A stretch of DNA of 64,000 bases from Apoderus coryli (GCA_911728435.2 OU452205.1:5958260-6022259), one strand, 5' to 3'. Positions 42,201 through 52,664 are shown, counted from the stretch's first letter. Notes: generated from the sequence alone by a model not told the origin. Numbers and translations: made by a program.

Positions 42201-45200
42201 TGTGTTTATTGATTGTATCACACAGCTGGGTAAGTCTGACGTAGTCTTCTCTTACTGTCCGCCATGCATTTACGTCTGAGACCTAGAAAGAAAATATTGG
42301 TTCTTTATAATCAGTGGCGTTTGGTGTATAAAGTGCTGCGGAGTTGCAGAAGACACCTAATACTAATAAGAAATCAAAATAATAAACTTTTGGTTGATAC
42401 AAAATATTTCTATAACAGCAACATTAACACTCCACTAGATTTACAGCATGCAAGTCTCCACCAAAGGCCGTTCATGCGGTGTGGTCATGCTGTATAGCGA
42501 ACGTTGGCTGAAATAAATGCATTGGATTGCCAACGTTGGCACTTGGCTCACCATGGTACCAAAGATTAATCTGTACATTAATCTTTGATGGTACAATAAC
42601 TCTCTAGCATTGTCTTTATAAACCTAGTCAGCACTTGATTAGTACCTATCAACTAACACCAGATGGCGTTAGCGATTTCATGTAGTTCATTCAAAAATTT
42701 GGGTTTATAGTAAATGTGTAGTAATCTTGCTGGAATAGTGGGGGAGCCATGTTTTTACACCAATTAAGTTACTGTTTCTAAAATATCAGTGGTGAAACCG
42801 TTTCACACAAGTCAATTCTATATTTTAGCAAAATTGTGTTTGGAAAAGAGTTGTCTCAATTCAAAAAACTTACAGTAGGTACCTAAAATACAACTCTACA
42901 GAAGATTCTGTCAAGATATCGGTTTTATACGAAAATAATAAACTAAAAATGTTAACAGGTTAGTCCTGGTTTCACCACTGATATTTTAGGAACAGTGACT
43001 TGAGGCACCGCATGATATATATCTTTGAATGGTTCATTTATATCTGACATAATACACAGGGGTGTGCATTTGAAAAAAAGAGAATATTAATGAAATGCCA
43101 AATATGGCAACACTGTAATTTTAAAGTAACAGTGTAAGTTACAGTAACAGTTCTTTTGGCAGAAGTACAGGATTGATGCATACTGTTTTCTATCCAAACA
43201 GAATCTAAAACATCATTCAAATAACTTACGTACGCTGCTATTTAAAATAAGGAAGTTGAATGCCGTCACTGCAATATGAGCCACCCTGTATATGTAAACA
43301 TTAAATAAATAAATAAAAACTAAAAGTTAACCCAACAAAAGTTCCTTTTTAACAAATTATAAAATGAGTTTTTGTCCGTAAATATAAATGAAAAATAATT
43401 TCGTGGCATAGCGAACAAAATGACTGGTTTTACCTACACAAGGGATTTTGTTTCATTTAGCAGTGCCACAGTCTAATTTCGTAGAACCAGACCGAGGCAT
43501 GGGTCGACAGATGGTGACGAATTCGTTTCGCTCTTATTATGAGTCCGTCAGAGTATCATAGTCGTTGCCCATCTACAATATCTACCTGCATTTAATCACA
43601 AAGAGATATACAACAGTAGATATATGTAAACTAGTACCATCTACATATACACATAGTAATACATACCCCACCATAAAGCGGCCGATCAAATCCAATGTAT
43701 AGGTAACATCTATATGTATAGTAGATGGGCAACGGCTATGGTACTCTGACGAGCTCATAATAAGAGCGAAACGAATTCGTCCGTAGGTGTCGACCCATGC
43801 CTCGGTGTGGTTCTACGGAATTAGACTGTGGCCCCGCTAAATGAAACAAAATCCCTTGTGTAGGTAAAACCAGTCATTTTGTTCGCTATGCCACGAAATT
43901 ATTTTTCATTCCTATTTAACTTTTTGTAAGATAAGGTAGTGGTCCCTCTTAAACGGGCCAAGCGGTACATTAATCTTTGCTTTTATGAATTACCTACCTG
44001 CATTTTATTCAAATATACAATTTTAGCTTTGATCTGTTGTAGTCTAAATGTAAATGATATTCCAATAAGCATTATAAAAACATCCAAAAATGTCCACATA
44101 AACGTTCGTTGGGTGTTCAAAATCTAAAATTGTTTGAATAAGTATAGTAACTGTAGGTATTATAAAAATACAGTAGGAAATATACTTGCAAAAGCAGCCC
44201 TTTCCATATCGAAAATTCAACAAATTGAAATATCTCACAATACACGTAGTACACACAAAATGTATATATGGCTTCATATAATGTTGAATTGTTTTCCAGT
44301 GCCAACTTGATTCTATACCACATTAAAGTCACATGTTCAACTGAAAATTAATTTTAGTTAAAATTTTGAAGCTGTGCCGGTGTTTGAATATTGTTGCTAT
44401 TCGCAATTCGATTACTGTTGTAATCGATTACATTTACCTCCGGTAATCAGTAATCGATTACAATTTCATTGGAATCATATTAGATCAATAAAGTCATCAC
44501 GGTTGATTACTGCAAATTTTTGTAATCGCCTACTTTGTTGCAATCGCAATTAGTAACCGTGATTATACGCTGTTGTTTGTTTAAATGCGCCCACTCGACT
44601 CACATTCGTTTCGACGATCACCTGGCCTTTTAGACTTGGGATTGGATACTTAAAAATGCACGGGTAAATTTGCTGGTAATGACAAAAGTAGCATCGGTTA
44701 TGAAAAATCACCATAGCAACGCCGACAATACAGTTAAACCAAATTGACAGTTTAAATTATTTCCCTAATTTCGAAGGTTTCAAAGCTATTTATATAATGA
44801 AAAACAGTGATAGTGAATTTAGTTTAACACCCAGTTTTGACGCATCGTATTTAGGCTTACGCCAACAGGGCAAGTATAGGTAAGTTTCGAAAAACAAATA
44901 TTTTCCTAAACATTTTTATGTTTCATTTATTCAAAAGAATTAAAAGTGTCGTAGAAAAAGTATAGTGTTAAACTCACATGGAATGACCATTTCCTAGTTT
45001 CCTACGATCATCATACTCGTAGGAAATATAATATGTCACTTCATGTTCGTTGCACAATATACTATTACTTAATAACTTACATAATGCCCACATTAAGAAG
45101 ATAACCGATACAATTTTAATTTTCCTTTTTAAATTCATGGGACTTTCATAATTTTTCATTGCTGTTTCGACGTCATGCCATTGTTTCATAAATTTCGGCC

Positions 45201-48200
45201 ACACTATTGCTAATTGGAAATACAGAATCTGCGCAGTTATTGCTTGAAAATGGAATAGAACAAATTCTGAAAAAAAAATATTTAAGAATAAAACATATTT
45301 TTTCTACGACTGTCTAGTTGCCTAGCAACTAGGGGGAAATATTATTACGCACGGATCAAATTTTCTGGTAATGACAAAAGTAGCGGCGGGCATGAATAAT
45401 CACCATAGCAACGCCGAAAATACAAACACCAAATTGACAGTTTTGGTATTTATAATTAAATATTTCGCTAATTTCAAAACGCATAAACAGTGATAGTGAA
45501 TATAGTTTAACACCACTTAGTCAATTTAATACCTACTTCTAATTTATCGTATTTAGGCTTATACCCTAATAAGGGTAAGTTTCGAAAAACAAATATTTTC
45601 CTAAAAATTATGTTAAATTTATTCAAAAGCATTAAAACAGTCGTAGAAAAAGTATAGTGTGAAACTCACATGAAATGACCATTTCCTACTCGTATGATCA
45701 CACTCGTAGGAAATATATGTCATTTCATGTTCGTTGCACAATATACTATTGTATATTGATTGAATTGATATACGAGTGTTGTAATAAAAAGAATGACCAT
45801 AGGCGGGTAAACGGGGGGGACCCTTGCCTTAATTATAACCTAACTTTTTTTTCTTGTGACTTTTATTCCATTTGTGCCAAAAATGTGATAAAATAAAGTT
45901 TTCTACATAAAAAGGCATGCCTACATGTTTTTTCTCGAAATACTTAAAGGTTTTCGAGAATTTCGAGTTTGAAAATTTTAGGACAAAACTGGTCCTTAGT
46001 ACACAGAATAAATGCATGAATAAAAGCTAATAAATCGAAAACTTGGTACTAACAGTAAAAAATATACAGGGTGTAGAATCTACGAGCCAAAATAAGACGA
46101 AAATTACTTACGTCAAAATTTCGAAAAATGTCTCCTTATGAAATTATGGCCATTTTCAATATTGAAATTAGACAAATCTTTCACTTGGAATTAATAATTT
46201 AAATCTAGTCATCCTTGATAAAAACCGATTCATGGAAAGAGAAAATCTGCATCCATATCATCTAAAGCCGATTCAAGAATTGCATCCTGGGGATAGCGAG
46301 TTGCGCTTACGATTTTGTAGATTTTTTTAAATTGCCTGGACGCAAATGAAGACATTTTTAAACAAGTACTGTGGAGTGATGAAGTCCATTTTAACCAGCA
46401 AGGAGTGTTCAATCAGCACAACTTGCATTGTTGGAATTACGAAAATCAGCACCAAATTAGAGAATCACATAAGTAAGCACCCTGGAGCTTAAATGTGTGG
46501 ATTTGTCTGTTGGGGAATATGATAATAGAACCACAGGATACTAAACGCCGAAAACTATGCCAATTTTTGCGATAACAGAGTACCAACTCTTCTGGAAGAA
46601 GCTCCTTTAGTACAGCGGCCAAATATTGTGTTTCAACACGATGGTGCACCAGCCCGTTATTCTCGAAATGTTTGAGAGATATTAAATCGAAGTTTTCCCA
46701 ACCAATGAATCCATCGTGAAGGAACTATTTCATGGCCTCCTAGATCCCTGGATCTCAACCTTTTGTTTTTGGGGTTATCTGGAAAATATGGTTTACCATG
46801 TCCTACCCAACAGTGAAGATGATGTTATTGTTCGCATTTATGGAGCTTTAGCACAAATTAGAAACAAAGCAATAGGTCGTGTAGAAAACCATTTTATTCG
46901 CCGTTTGTACGCATGCATTGAACAAAATGCTGAGGATTTTGAACACTTGCCTTTGTAAATTGAAATGTTTTTGTTTTATTATGTGTTTAGTTAATAAATA
47001 ATTTGAATGTCAACATTTGATTTGATTTTCGAAAATTACTTCATTTTAATATCCAAAATGGTCATAATTTCATAAGGAGACATTTTTCGAAATTTTGACA
47101 TAAGTGCTTTTCGTCTTATTTTTGGTCGTAGATTCTACCCCCAAAGGGTGGGGAATGTTTTTTTGGGACACCCTGTATACAAGACGTCGGCGGCGGAAGG
47201 GCTACTGTTACTATTGGAAAAGTTATAATTGGGAAAGCTATGAAAATTTAGGATATCCTAATGCTGATATATTTTCACAAACAGGGTGTCATGTTGGTTA
47301 TTTTAAATGGAACCCTTGCCATTTGTGGCGAAAGATTTTCGATCAAAATCAAATTTTTGAGTTTGAGTTTTTATGTCAAAAATATCGTTGCTCTAAAATT
47401 GAAAAAAAAATCCTATAAAAACCATTATTGAGTAAGTTTGTTATTATTTTCTTTTCTTGGGATTTAAGGTTCTTATAAGCGATTTTTTTTTCTTTTTGAA
47501 ATATGTTTATTTCATGTCAATGGTACAACGTTTCGGCTTATTCGCCTTCCTCAGGTACATCTCCTTTCTTACCAACATCGCATGATTCTGTAGATTTTTT
47601 TGTTGCTGTATACCACTTTTAGTGGTTATTTTTTTTTGAATCATATTTCAAAAAGAAAAAAAAATTCGCTTATAAGAACCTTAAATCCTAAGAAAAGAAA
47701 AGAATAAAAAAATTGTAACAAGGTTCAAGAAAAATACAATACTAAAGTGCTTATTGAGTAAATTTGCCTTGTACAAGAGGATTACCTTGCATGAAGTTTT
47801 GATGATTTTTTTTATACAGGAAAGAAGAATAAAATGTAACTCCCCATTATTATAATGTCATAAAATCATACCTTTGGTAATTCTACTTTTTCCCATATTT
47901 ACCGCAGTTTGACGGAGGGCCACCCTGTATATTGTCTCATCTCAAAGGATCCAACTTAGGAAAAATGTTTGTTTTGTATTTTTTTCAAACACTTTTCATC
48001 AGTAATTAATGATTTATTAAGTTAAGTGTACTTACTTATTTGCAGAACATCAAATTCCATCAGAACTAATTTCATGCATAATAAAATAAAATTGCCTAAG
48101 AACAATAAAGCGGTAACCAATGAATAAATCATTATAAATGAACACCATTTAAATTTTAATGATTTGTAATTGGGTCCATTGAAGCCAGTTATTGGAAAGT

Positions 48201-48345
48201 ATCCAAAGAATTGTACTATTCTTATTGGAAATTTTAAGGCTACATGTAAAGACTTTGAGTTCGAGTTACTATCAAATATGAGATGATTACTGTTGGATAT
48301 TTTGGATTTTGACTCCATTGAAAATATTTTATAAATTCTGTCCAT
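39168..48345 (-). CDS. Sugar-type gustatory receptor, complete, seven exons, 419 aa
   Basis: Minus-strand exons 48345-48036, 45266-45081, 44340-44186, 44123-43998, 42282-41968, 40791-40702 and 39245-39168 join in phase to 420 codons with TAA. The protein shows the insect sugar receptor pattern (Gr5a/Gr61/Gr64 clade). Exon 1 has IRIVQFFGYFPI with a FKW motif, exon 3 the FEH continuation of TM4, exon 4 TFMWTFLDVFIMLIGISF, exon 5 VREDYVRLTQLCD and GGNVNDETHEIQRVL. The signature TYhhhhhQF at the end of TM7 is SYELVLIQF. About seven membrane segments are visible. Such receptors are ligand-gated cation channels of taste neurons, with the C-terminus outside. It is divergently arranged with the second receptor at 57431. 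The introns carry many MITEs. No frame damage was seen, so it is probably functional. The ligand cannot be told. Confidence 0.94.
39325..39700 (-). pseudogene. CAGGGTGTCC-type transposase C-terminal fragment in receptor 1 intron 6
   Basis: The minus strand reads LQFLLWGHLKNRVYRHIQNE, then EIIENVQRSFVERL, the region after the third catalytic residue in arthropod DUF4817/mariner-superfamily transposases (FLWG.LK..VY). Stops and frameshifts are present. Confidence 0.6.
39730..39925. repeat. Transposon end repeat
   Basis: CCCACATGTGGCATCATTGT, a CGACAGCA-rich part, and a CCCGGACACCCTGTAG end. Shared with 37105-37225 and 51178-51350. It presumably belongs with the transposase fragment just to its left. 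Confidence 0.6.
40702..40791 (-). CDS. Gustatory receptor 1, exon 6
   Basis: 30 codons, VDRFIVHLQTTEVVLTGKNL to TRNLILK, leading into TM7. Short, so it is easily missed. Phase 0 both ends. Confidence 0.9.
40792..41967. other. Receptor 1 intron 5
   Basis: Contains a GTCGTAGAAAAAGT-type stretch (about 41166-41290) related to the repeats at 44940 and 45640. No gene was recognised; the frames at 41580-41900 show no homology I know. Confidence 0.4.
41968..42282 (-). CDS. Gustatory receptor 1, exon 5
   Basis: 105 codons, VSDVNAWRTVREDYVRLTQL through FRIICVCFYGGNVNDETHEI to YNFE; the intracellular loop and TM6. Donor GTAAAT. Confidence 0.94.
42553..42594. repeat. 28-bp CAAAGATTAAT palindrome with perfect 7-bp flanks
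   Basis: The insert 42560-42587 (CAAAGATTAATC ... ATTAATCTTTG) lies between two copies of ATGGTAC (42553-42559, 42588-42594), in intron 4 of receptor 1. Confidence 0.85.
42608..42680. mobile_element. Truncated relative of the 25559-25734 MITE
   Basis: CATTGTCTTTATAAAC, then a stretch with GTCAGCACTTGATTAGTACC and CTATCAACTAACACCAGATG, closely matches the left half of the 176-bp MITE. The right end is not present. Confidence 0.7.
42765..43002. mobile_element. MITE with about 35-bp inverted ends
   Basis: CTAAAATATCAGTGGTGAAA near 42779 recurs inverted near 42965-42990. The ends are AAGTTACTGTT and its partner AACAGTGACTT. The centre has no ORF. Confidence 0.7.
43387..43910. mobile_element. 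Fold-back MITE with about 200-bp inverted arms
   Basis: Starts AATGAAAAATAATTTCGTGG and ends with its inverted copy; arms include AAAATGACTGGTTTTACCTA and CGACCCATGCCTCGGT-like parts with few mismatches. Sits in receptor 1 intron 4, where a transcript could form a very long hairpin. Confidence 0.85.
43965..43979. repeat. Half copy of the CAAAGATTAATGTAC motif
   Basis: GTACATTAATCTTTG occurs without its mirror half and without flanking duplication, 18 bp inside intron 4 of receptor 1 (minus strand). Confidence 0.7.
43998..44123 (-). CDS. Gustatory receptor 1, exon 4
   Basis: 42 codons, ILNTQRTFMWTFLDVFIMLI to VYLNKMQ, the conserved TM5. Phase 0 on both sides, donor GTAGGT. Confidence 0.93.
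44186..44340 (-). CDS. Gustatory receptor 1, exon 3
   Basis: FEHVTLMWYRIKLALENN to EFSIWKGLLLQ; completes TM4 and the extracellular loop. Donor GTATAT, phase 0. Confidence 0.88.
44405..44575. repeat. Cluster of TAATCGATTA-like palindromes
   Basis: At least four ATTACTGTTGTAATCGATTA / GTAATCGATTACA-like motifs lie within 170 bp in receptor 1 intron 2. It may be an old hAT-like repeat or a homeodomain-type binding cluster; the sequence does not decide. Confidence 0.5.
44655..45067. repeat. About 400-bp direct repeat, copy 1 (intron 2)
   Basis: Shares TCTGGTAATGACAAAAGTAG-like start, AACAGTGATAGTGAAT, TTTCGAAAAACAAATATTTT and TTCATGTTCGTTGCACAATA with 45346-45756, same orientation. Ends only about 15 bp from the exon 2 boundary of receptor 1. 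Confidence 0.8.
45081..45266 (-). CDS. Gustatory receptor 1, exon 2
   Basis: FVLFHFQAITAQILYFQLAI, WPKFMKQWHDVE loop and start of TM4; phase 1 at both ends, donor GTAAGT. Confidence 0.92.
45346..45756. repeat. About 400-bp direct repeat, copy 2 (intron 1)
   Basis: The counterpart of 44655-45067. The two copies bracket exon 2 of receptor 1. Confidence 0.8.
46065..47177 (+). mobile_element. Mariner-superfamily (DUF4817-type) transposon, dead, in receptor 1 intron 1
   Basis: Ends TACAGGGTGTAGAATC (46065) and an inverted ...GGGACACCCTGTA (47177) are flanked by TA; inverted arms of about 90 bp share AAATTTCGAAAAATGTCTCC. The plus strand has transposase remains with LWSDEVHFNQQGVFN near 46375, a HDGAP-like block near 46637 and FWGYLENMVYHVLPNSED at 46759. 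Many stops. A 198-bp derivative is at 48535-48732. Confidence 0.85.
46225..46958 (+). pseudogene. DDE transposase relic
   Basis: Catalytic blocks appear in order in shifting frames: WSDEVHF (first Asp), a frameshifted FQHDGAP-like stretch (second Asp) and a block that should read SPDLNPLDFFLWG but is frameshifted to WISTFCFWG. The last 80 codons (46716-46958) are open to FEHLPL. Confidence 0.7.
47445..47706. repeat. Hairpin repeat with a hammerhead-like centre
   Basis: Arms 47445-47508 and 47642-47706 are inverted copies (GGTTCTTATAAGCG and a T-rich run). The centre, on the minus strand, reads CTGAGGAAGGCGAATAAGCC then GAAACGTTGTACC, which resembles a hammerhead core with CTGATGA mutated to CTGAGGA. 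Confidence 0.55.
48036..48345 (-). CDS. Gustatory receptor 1, exon 1
   Basis: 103 codons plus one base from the ATG at 48345 (MDRIYKIFSMESKS), TM1 and TM2. Donor GTAAGT. An ATG further upstream lies beyond a TTTTCAG and is less likely. Confidence 0.88.
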
Positions 48346-48534
48346 TGCTGAAAATATATATACGGGGTGAATCACCACTAAGTTTTAGACAAATTAATTA
48401 TTATTTTTTTAAATGTTGTGTTTCTCGAGAAATAAAATATTATTATAAACTACACAACATCTTTGTGTATTCTGCAACACTCAACCTAGTTGAGAGACTG
48501 AAAATGAACGCCTTCCAATATTTATACAGGGTGT

Positions 48535-48732
48535 CCCAATAAAAATCTCCTTTGGGGGTAGAATCTACGACCAAAAGTAAGACGAAAATCACTTATGTTA
48601 AAATTTCGAAAAATGTCTCCTTATGAAATTATGATCATTTTTCGAAATTTTGACATATTAAATGAGTTTCGTCTTATTTTTGGTCTTAGATTCTACCCCC
48701 AAGGGTAGGGAATTTTTTTGGGACACCCGGTA
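48535..48732. mobile_element. MITE of the 46065-47177 family
   Basis: TACAGGGTGTCCCAATAAAA at the left and an inverted copy ending ...GACACCCGGTA. The two about 90-bp arms are all that remains, with AAATTTCGAAAAATGTCTCC retained in the left one. Confidence 0.85.
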
Positions 48733-49468
48733 GTACGTGTTGTATTTTTTTATATTCGTCTTTAGGTAAAAACGAAAAGTTTAATAAATCAGTCTTTGAG
48801 CTTTAAAAACTTAACTTATTATTAAAAAAGGGTCATATTTGCGACTTACCGTTAAGAACTACTTGTCACTACTACGGTAACTAATTAAATTTATTAGAAA
48901 ATGTTCAAGAAAGACATTAACAAATTACAATACTGTTTGTTTGGGTTTTATAAACACATAACATTAGGGATAATTTATTTTATAAATCGGTTTAAAATGA
49001 TTATGTGTAAACGTAAAATTGTTTACAAATATTCAATCATTTTTATAATTACACTTTATTCTCGATTTTAAAATTTAAAAAGCAAACCATGTTTCAGCTC
49101 AAGCTTTAACGTGTAAAGAAATCTGTTCCACTATAATATTGCTATAGAGTTTTCCATGTATATACAGGGTGAGTTATTAGTGCGTCGAAGTTCGATATTA
49201 TCTCAAAGACCAAAAATTTCACGCAAAACTAAGCAGCCAGTGTGTAGGCAGTCATAAAGTACGTATTTGAAAATTATTGTTATTTGTACAGGGTGGCTCA
49301 TCTCATCAGGGTAAACCAAACTTTCGTTTTTTTAAATGGAAAGGCGTATTTATTATTCCACAATTTAATTGCTTTAGACTTGACATTAATCATACTAAAA
49401 TTTTAGAAAAGTATACTGGGTCGCGGCAGATCTTTATCAATCTTTATTTGGCAATTTCTCAAATTTAT
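48733..49468. other. Intergenic between the receptor genes
   Basis: Two isolated ACAGGGTG motifs (about 49166 and 49289) suggest transposon ends. No gene recognised. Confidence 0.4.
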
Positions 49469-49772
49469 TTTTATTTATTTATTTATTAGGAACATACAGA
49501 TCTGACGATCCAATTACATGTTGAAATTTATCTAATAACAATTCACTAATAAAGCTAACATTAACAACATAAAGTAAAATAAAACAAAAAAAAAGAAATA
49601 CAGAAAATCAAAAAGAGAAAAATACAATCAATAATAATTAATATAGGTAGAAAAAAAGTTCCAATTATTGATTAAACTTCAAATAGTTTACTATTAATTT
49701 CTTAAACTCAATCAGGTTATCATTGAAAATATCACAATGATGTTGACATTGATTGTAGTATCTTAACATCAT
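49469..49772 (-). mobile_element. LINE 3' UTR copy
   Basis: About 300 bp almost identical to the 3' UTR of the LINE at 37541-38960 (for example ACAGATCTGACGATCCAATT), with the same TTTA-type tail. Extremely 5'-truncated. Confidence 0.85.
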
Positions 49773-50607
49773 TATTTATTCTTTTATAGTACTTAATTGT
49801 ATATTTTGTAAAAACTCTGTATCTGTAAAACGATAGTTGACTAATATAAAATTCATAATGAGCTCCTTTTATTTTATAAACATGATTAATGATTGTTTTA
49901 TTAGAAACGATTTACGTATACTGAAAACTCAGTAAAAATTTGTGTAGATACCATAACAGCAGTACGATTAAAGTAATAAATATAAAACCTAAAACTACTA
50001 CTACTAAGCTGGTAAATAAATCGTAAGTACCTATATATTATAAAGTATTGTACCTATATGTAAGTGACATAGATATTATTCATATAATCGATTATTAGAA
50101 CGTTTGGCGCAAAATAGAACTTAGAAAACACGTTTTATCACTTCATGAGAACCCTTTGATTTGATTGAAATGTCGGGATTAAATTGAAATAATTATTTTA
50201 CAAATGAATACAGCATCTGATAAATCTTGACGATCGAATTTATTAAAATTGAGCGGTGCGCCATTGTCATTGTGCATAAATCACATCTGATTTATAATCT
50301 CAAATGGGACATTTTCCAATAAACCGTTTCGTTTAATGTATTTACCCAAATGGAACTCAGTCTGTTTTAGACGTTCGTTAGTCCGAGCTTAAAAGTATGT
50401 AGTCATGAATATAAAAAGTTGAAATAAGAAGTACTTGTATTAAAGAAAAAAAGATTTACTAAGCTTATCGTGCAAACTTTTTTGAATTTTTAAAACTTGC
50501 TCAAATATATGCTTTATAAAATGATCTATCGAAAATTAGCTATTTTTAGATGTAGTCGGGTGTCGTGTTTCACACATCGTTATCGAAATAAAAACGCTTG
50601 GTCTTTA
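49773..50607. other. Intergenic, no recognised features
   Basis: AT-rich; no coding or repeat signal identified. Confidence 0.45.
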
Positions 50608-50756
50608 TACGAGGGTTGCCTTTTATATTTCGGGATTTGGCAACCCTGGTGTATAGATCTTCTTGGGTGAATATTTTGAAAAGCAATAAAGTGATTTTCG
50701 ATGTTTCATATTTGCTTTTGTTCTCTAATCCCGAAATATAAAAGGCAACCCTCGTA
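50608..50756. mobile_element. 145-bp mariner MITE
   Basis: CGAGGGTTGCCTTTTATATT (50610) and its inverted copy ending 50754 lie between TA dinucleotides. The interior keeps the last transposase codons (IDLLGEYFEK-like), showing it derives from the 9472-10280 family by internal deletion. Confidence 0.9.
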
Positions 50757-50889
50757 GTATTCTGATTTATAATTTTGAATAACGTAGTAAAAAGCTTACT
50801 TTTTCGAAAACGGTTAGTTTTATCGAAACACATCTAGAGCACCTTTATTACCAAAGTATTTAAAATATCACGTTTCATCTTTGTAAAAT

Positions 50890-51150
50890 GACAGATGTCA
50901 ATTTTTTTGGCCCAACAAGTATGTTGGCCAGTTCGTTCTCGACTTCTCTAACGATGCAAACCTTCGACTCTAGTTTTTTTAATAATGACATTGGATTATC
51001 TCAACTTCTACAGGCCATGCCAGTCCTTGATATCAGCAATGGTACTAATCTGCTCCATTCTTATATGAACAACGTTCTGTTGTGGTTTGATATAATTCGG
51101 CTTACTTTGAATACTTCTAAATGTCATATAACGAGCGTTCATCCATGTAT
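50890..51150 (+). pseudogene. Possible decayed LINE RT segment
   Basis: GTNLLHSYMNNVLLWFDIIRLTLNTSKCHIT recalls the region after the RT catalytic motif (DD..L......L..W.....L.LN..KC). Weak, one motif only. Confidence 0.35.
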
Positions 51151-51177
51151 TCGCTTTGTGCGTTGTCGGAGATCTTA

Positions 51178-51350
51178 TGTTACTCCCCACATGTGGCACA
51201 TCATTGTACTCAAGGTGACAGCAGCAATTCAAAAGTGCCATAAAAAATAGAGTTTGTTATTTGAAACAAACATGACTTATATACAAAATTGCGAAACATA
51301 TTATAAATCAAGACTTTTCTTTCGCAAAATGTACCATTTTGAAAATTAAT
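51178..51350. repeat. Transposon end repeat
   Basis: Shares CCCCACATGTGGCACATCAT and TGTACCATTTTGAAAATTAA with 39730-39925 and 37105-37225. Confidence 0.65.
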
Positions 51351-51974
51351 CGCCCATTCCGATACGTACCTAATAATATAATTACAAAAAGAAAAAGAAA
51401 AAGGGGTCTAGCGGGCAAAAGCACTTGCTTCATCTATACACACACACTCACTTCGTTTAAATTAGCAATGCCCTTATCTAAGCTTTACATTCAAACAGGG
51501 GCATTTGGCGACAAATTTTTGAAGCTTCGATTATGAGCTCGCCAGAATACCTACGTATACGCATCCAATCCAAAATAGGGACCTACATGGATATTACTGT
51601 ACAAATCACATCTCCACAATAAAACGTATCTTTCTGCAGTAGCGCCGATTTAACCATTAGGGGGCCGCCTAGGGCCCGGAATTCGTAATCATGATTCGAA
51701 AAAAATATCTATAGTTCACAGAATATTTGATTTTTTGGTAAACTTTCCTTTAGGGCCCACGCGCTTTTTAAAGTGAAATAATTTATTAAGTTAATCGGAA
51801 TAGCAAAGACAATAAAGTCGCCGCGCGGCTTTGAAGTCAAACTTGACTTCAAAGCCGTTTGAACTCAAACGATCTCTTGGAGTTCAATTCTTCCATAATA
51901 AAATTAAAAGAAGTCTATGATATGAGGGCGACATTGAGCCCTACAGTTTAGAGGAAGAAATTAAGCAGTTTAAT

Positions 51975-52298
51975 TTGTTATGCGACCAAACAAATAAAAA
52001 GACCAGTTTGGACAAATATAACATGGTCCAAACATTAAAATCTACTTTTCCAAACGTTTTAACCTTATTACAAATTTTTCTTTCCTTACCTATATCGAAC
52101 GCTAGTGGCGAACGCTACTGTTCTGCGTTGGATAAGGTCAAAAATACACATAGGGCTTGTTTAGGACAGGAAAAGCTGGATGGCTTCTCTGCCCTTTATA
52201 TCGAGAGCGAAGCTTTAAATGACATTAATTATGATGAAATTATTAATAAATTTGCTAACGAAAAAGTTCGTAATTTTTTTTGTAGTTTCTACTCCTAA
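51975..52298 (+). pseudogene. hAT transposase C-terminal dimerisation domain
   Basis: FPNVLTLLQIFLSLPISNAS, GERYCSALDKVKNTHRACLG and EKLDGFSALYIESEALNDIN match the hAT C-terminal (Dimer_Tnp_hAT) domain of the ZMYM/TTF-like group. The upstream catalytic part is not found, so the element is a deletion derivative. Confidence 0.8.
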
Positions 52299-52408
52299 GT
52301 GAAAGATATATTTGGTTCTTATGTTTTTTTATAATAATTTTATTTTGAAGTTTATACTTGTTGTTGTTCTTTTTAGTTTAATTATTATTTTGCAAAATAG
52401 GTATTATG

Positions 52409-52664
52409 TGTTGTTTTTAACTATTTTACTATTCAATTAAACAACCATAACTTTTAGATTATATTTATTATTAATGTGAGAAATTGTAAAATACATATAT
52501 GAATGACAAGTGCAAAAAGAATACAAACATTATGTTGTGAAGTTACTCACTGTCTAAAAAACCAATGTCACCAACATAAAATATAACGAACTAAAACTAC
52601 AATGTTGCCACATTTACATAAAGGGAAGAACATAAATGAGGACGGATTTTAGCGATCTACAACA
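52409..52664 (-). repeat. Copia 3' LTR
   Basis: 256 bp, matching 56800-57055 base for base by eye. Adjacent to the polypurine tract. Confidence 0.95.

Noticed and set aside
42608..42625. Fourth CATTGTCTTTA mini-palindrome
   Set aside because: Similarity to the 176-bp MITE continues past it, so this is a truncated element and not a short stub; no matching flank repeat was found.
47104..47418. 104-codon plus-strand frame with WGMFFWDTLY and Arg-rich stretch
   Set aside because: It begins in the transposon end at 47177 and shows no domain; probably chance.
48346..48378. Upstream in-frame ATG of receptor 1 (at 48378)
   Set aside because: A TTTTCAG precedes the ATG at 48345 and the extra residues (VIHPVYIFSA) do not resemble receptor N-termini, so the later start is preferred.
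51826..51858. Palindrome CGGCTTTGAAGTCAA and complement
   Set aside because: Has no flanking target duplication and shares no sequence with the 7-bp families; kept apart from them.
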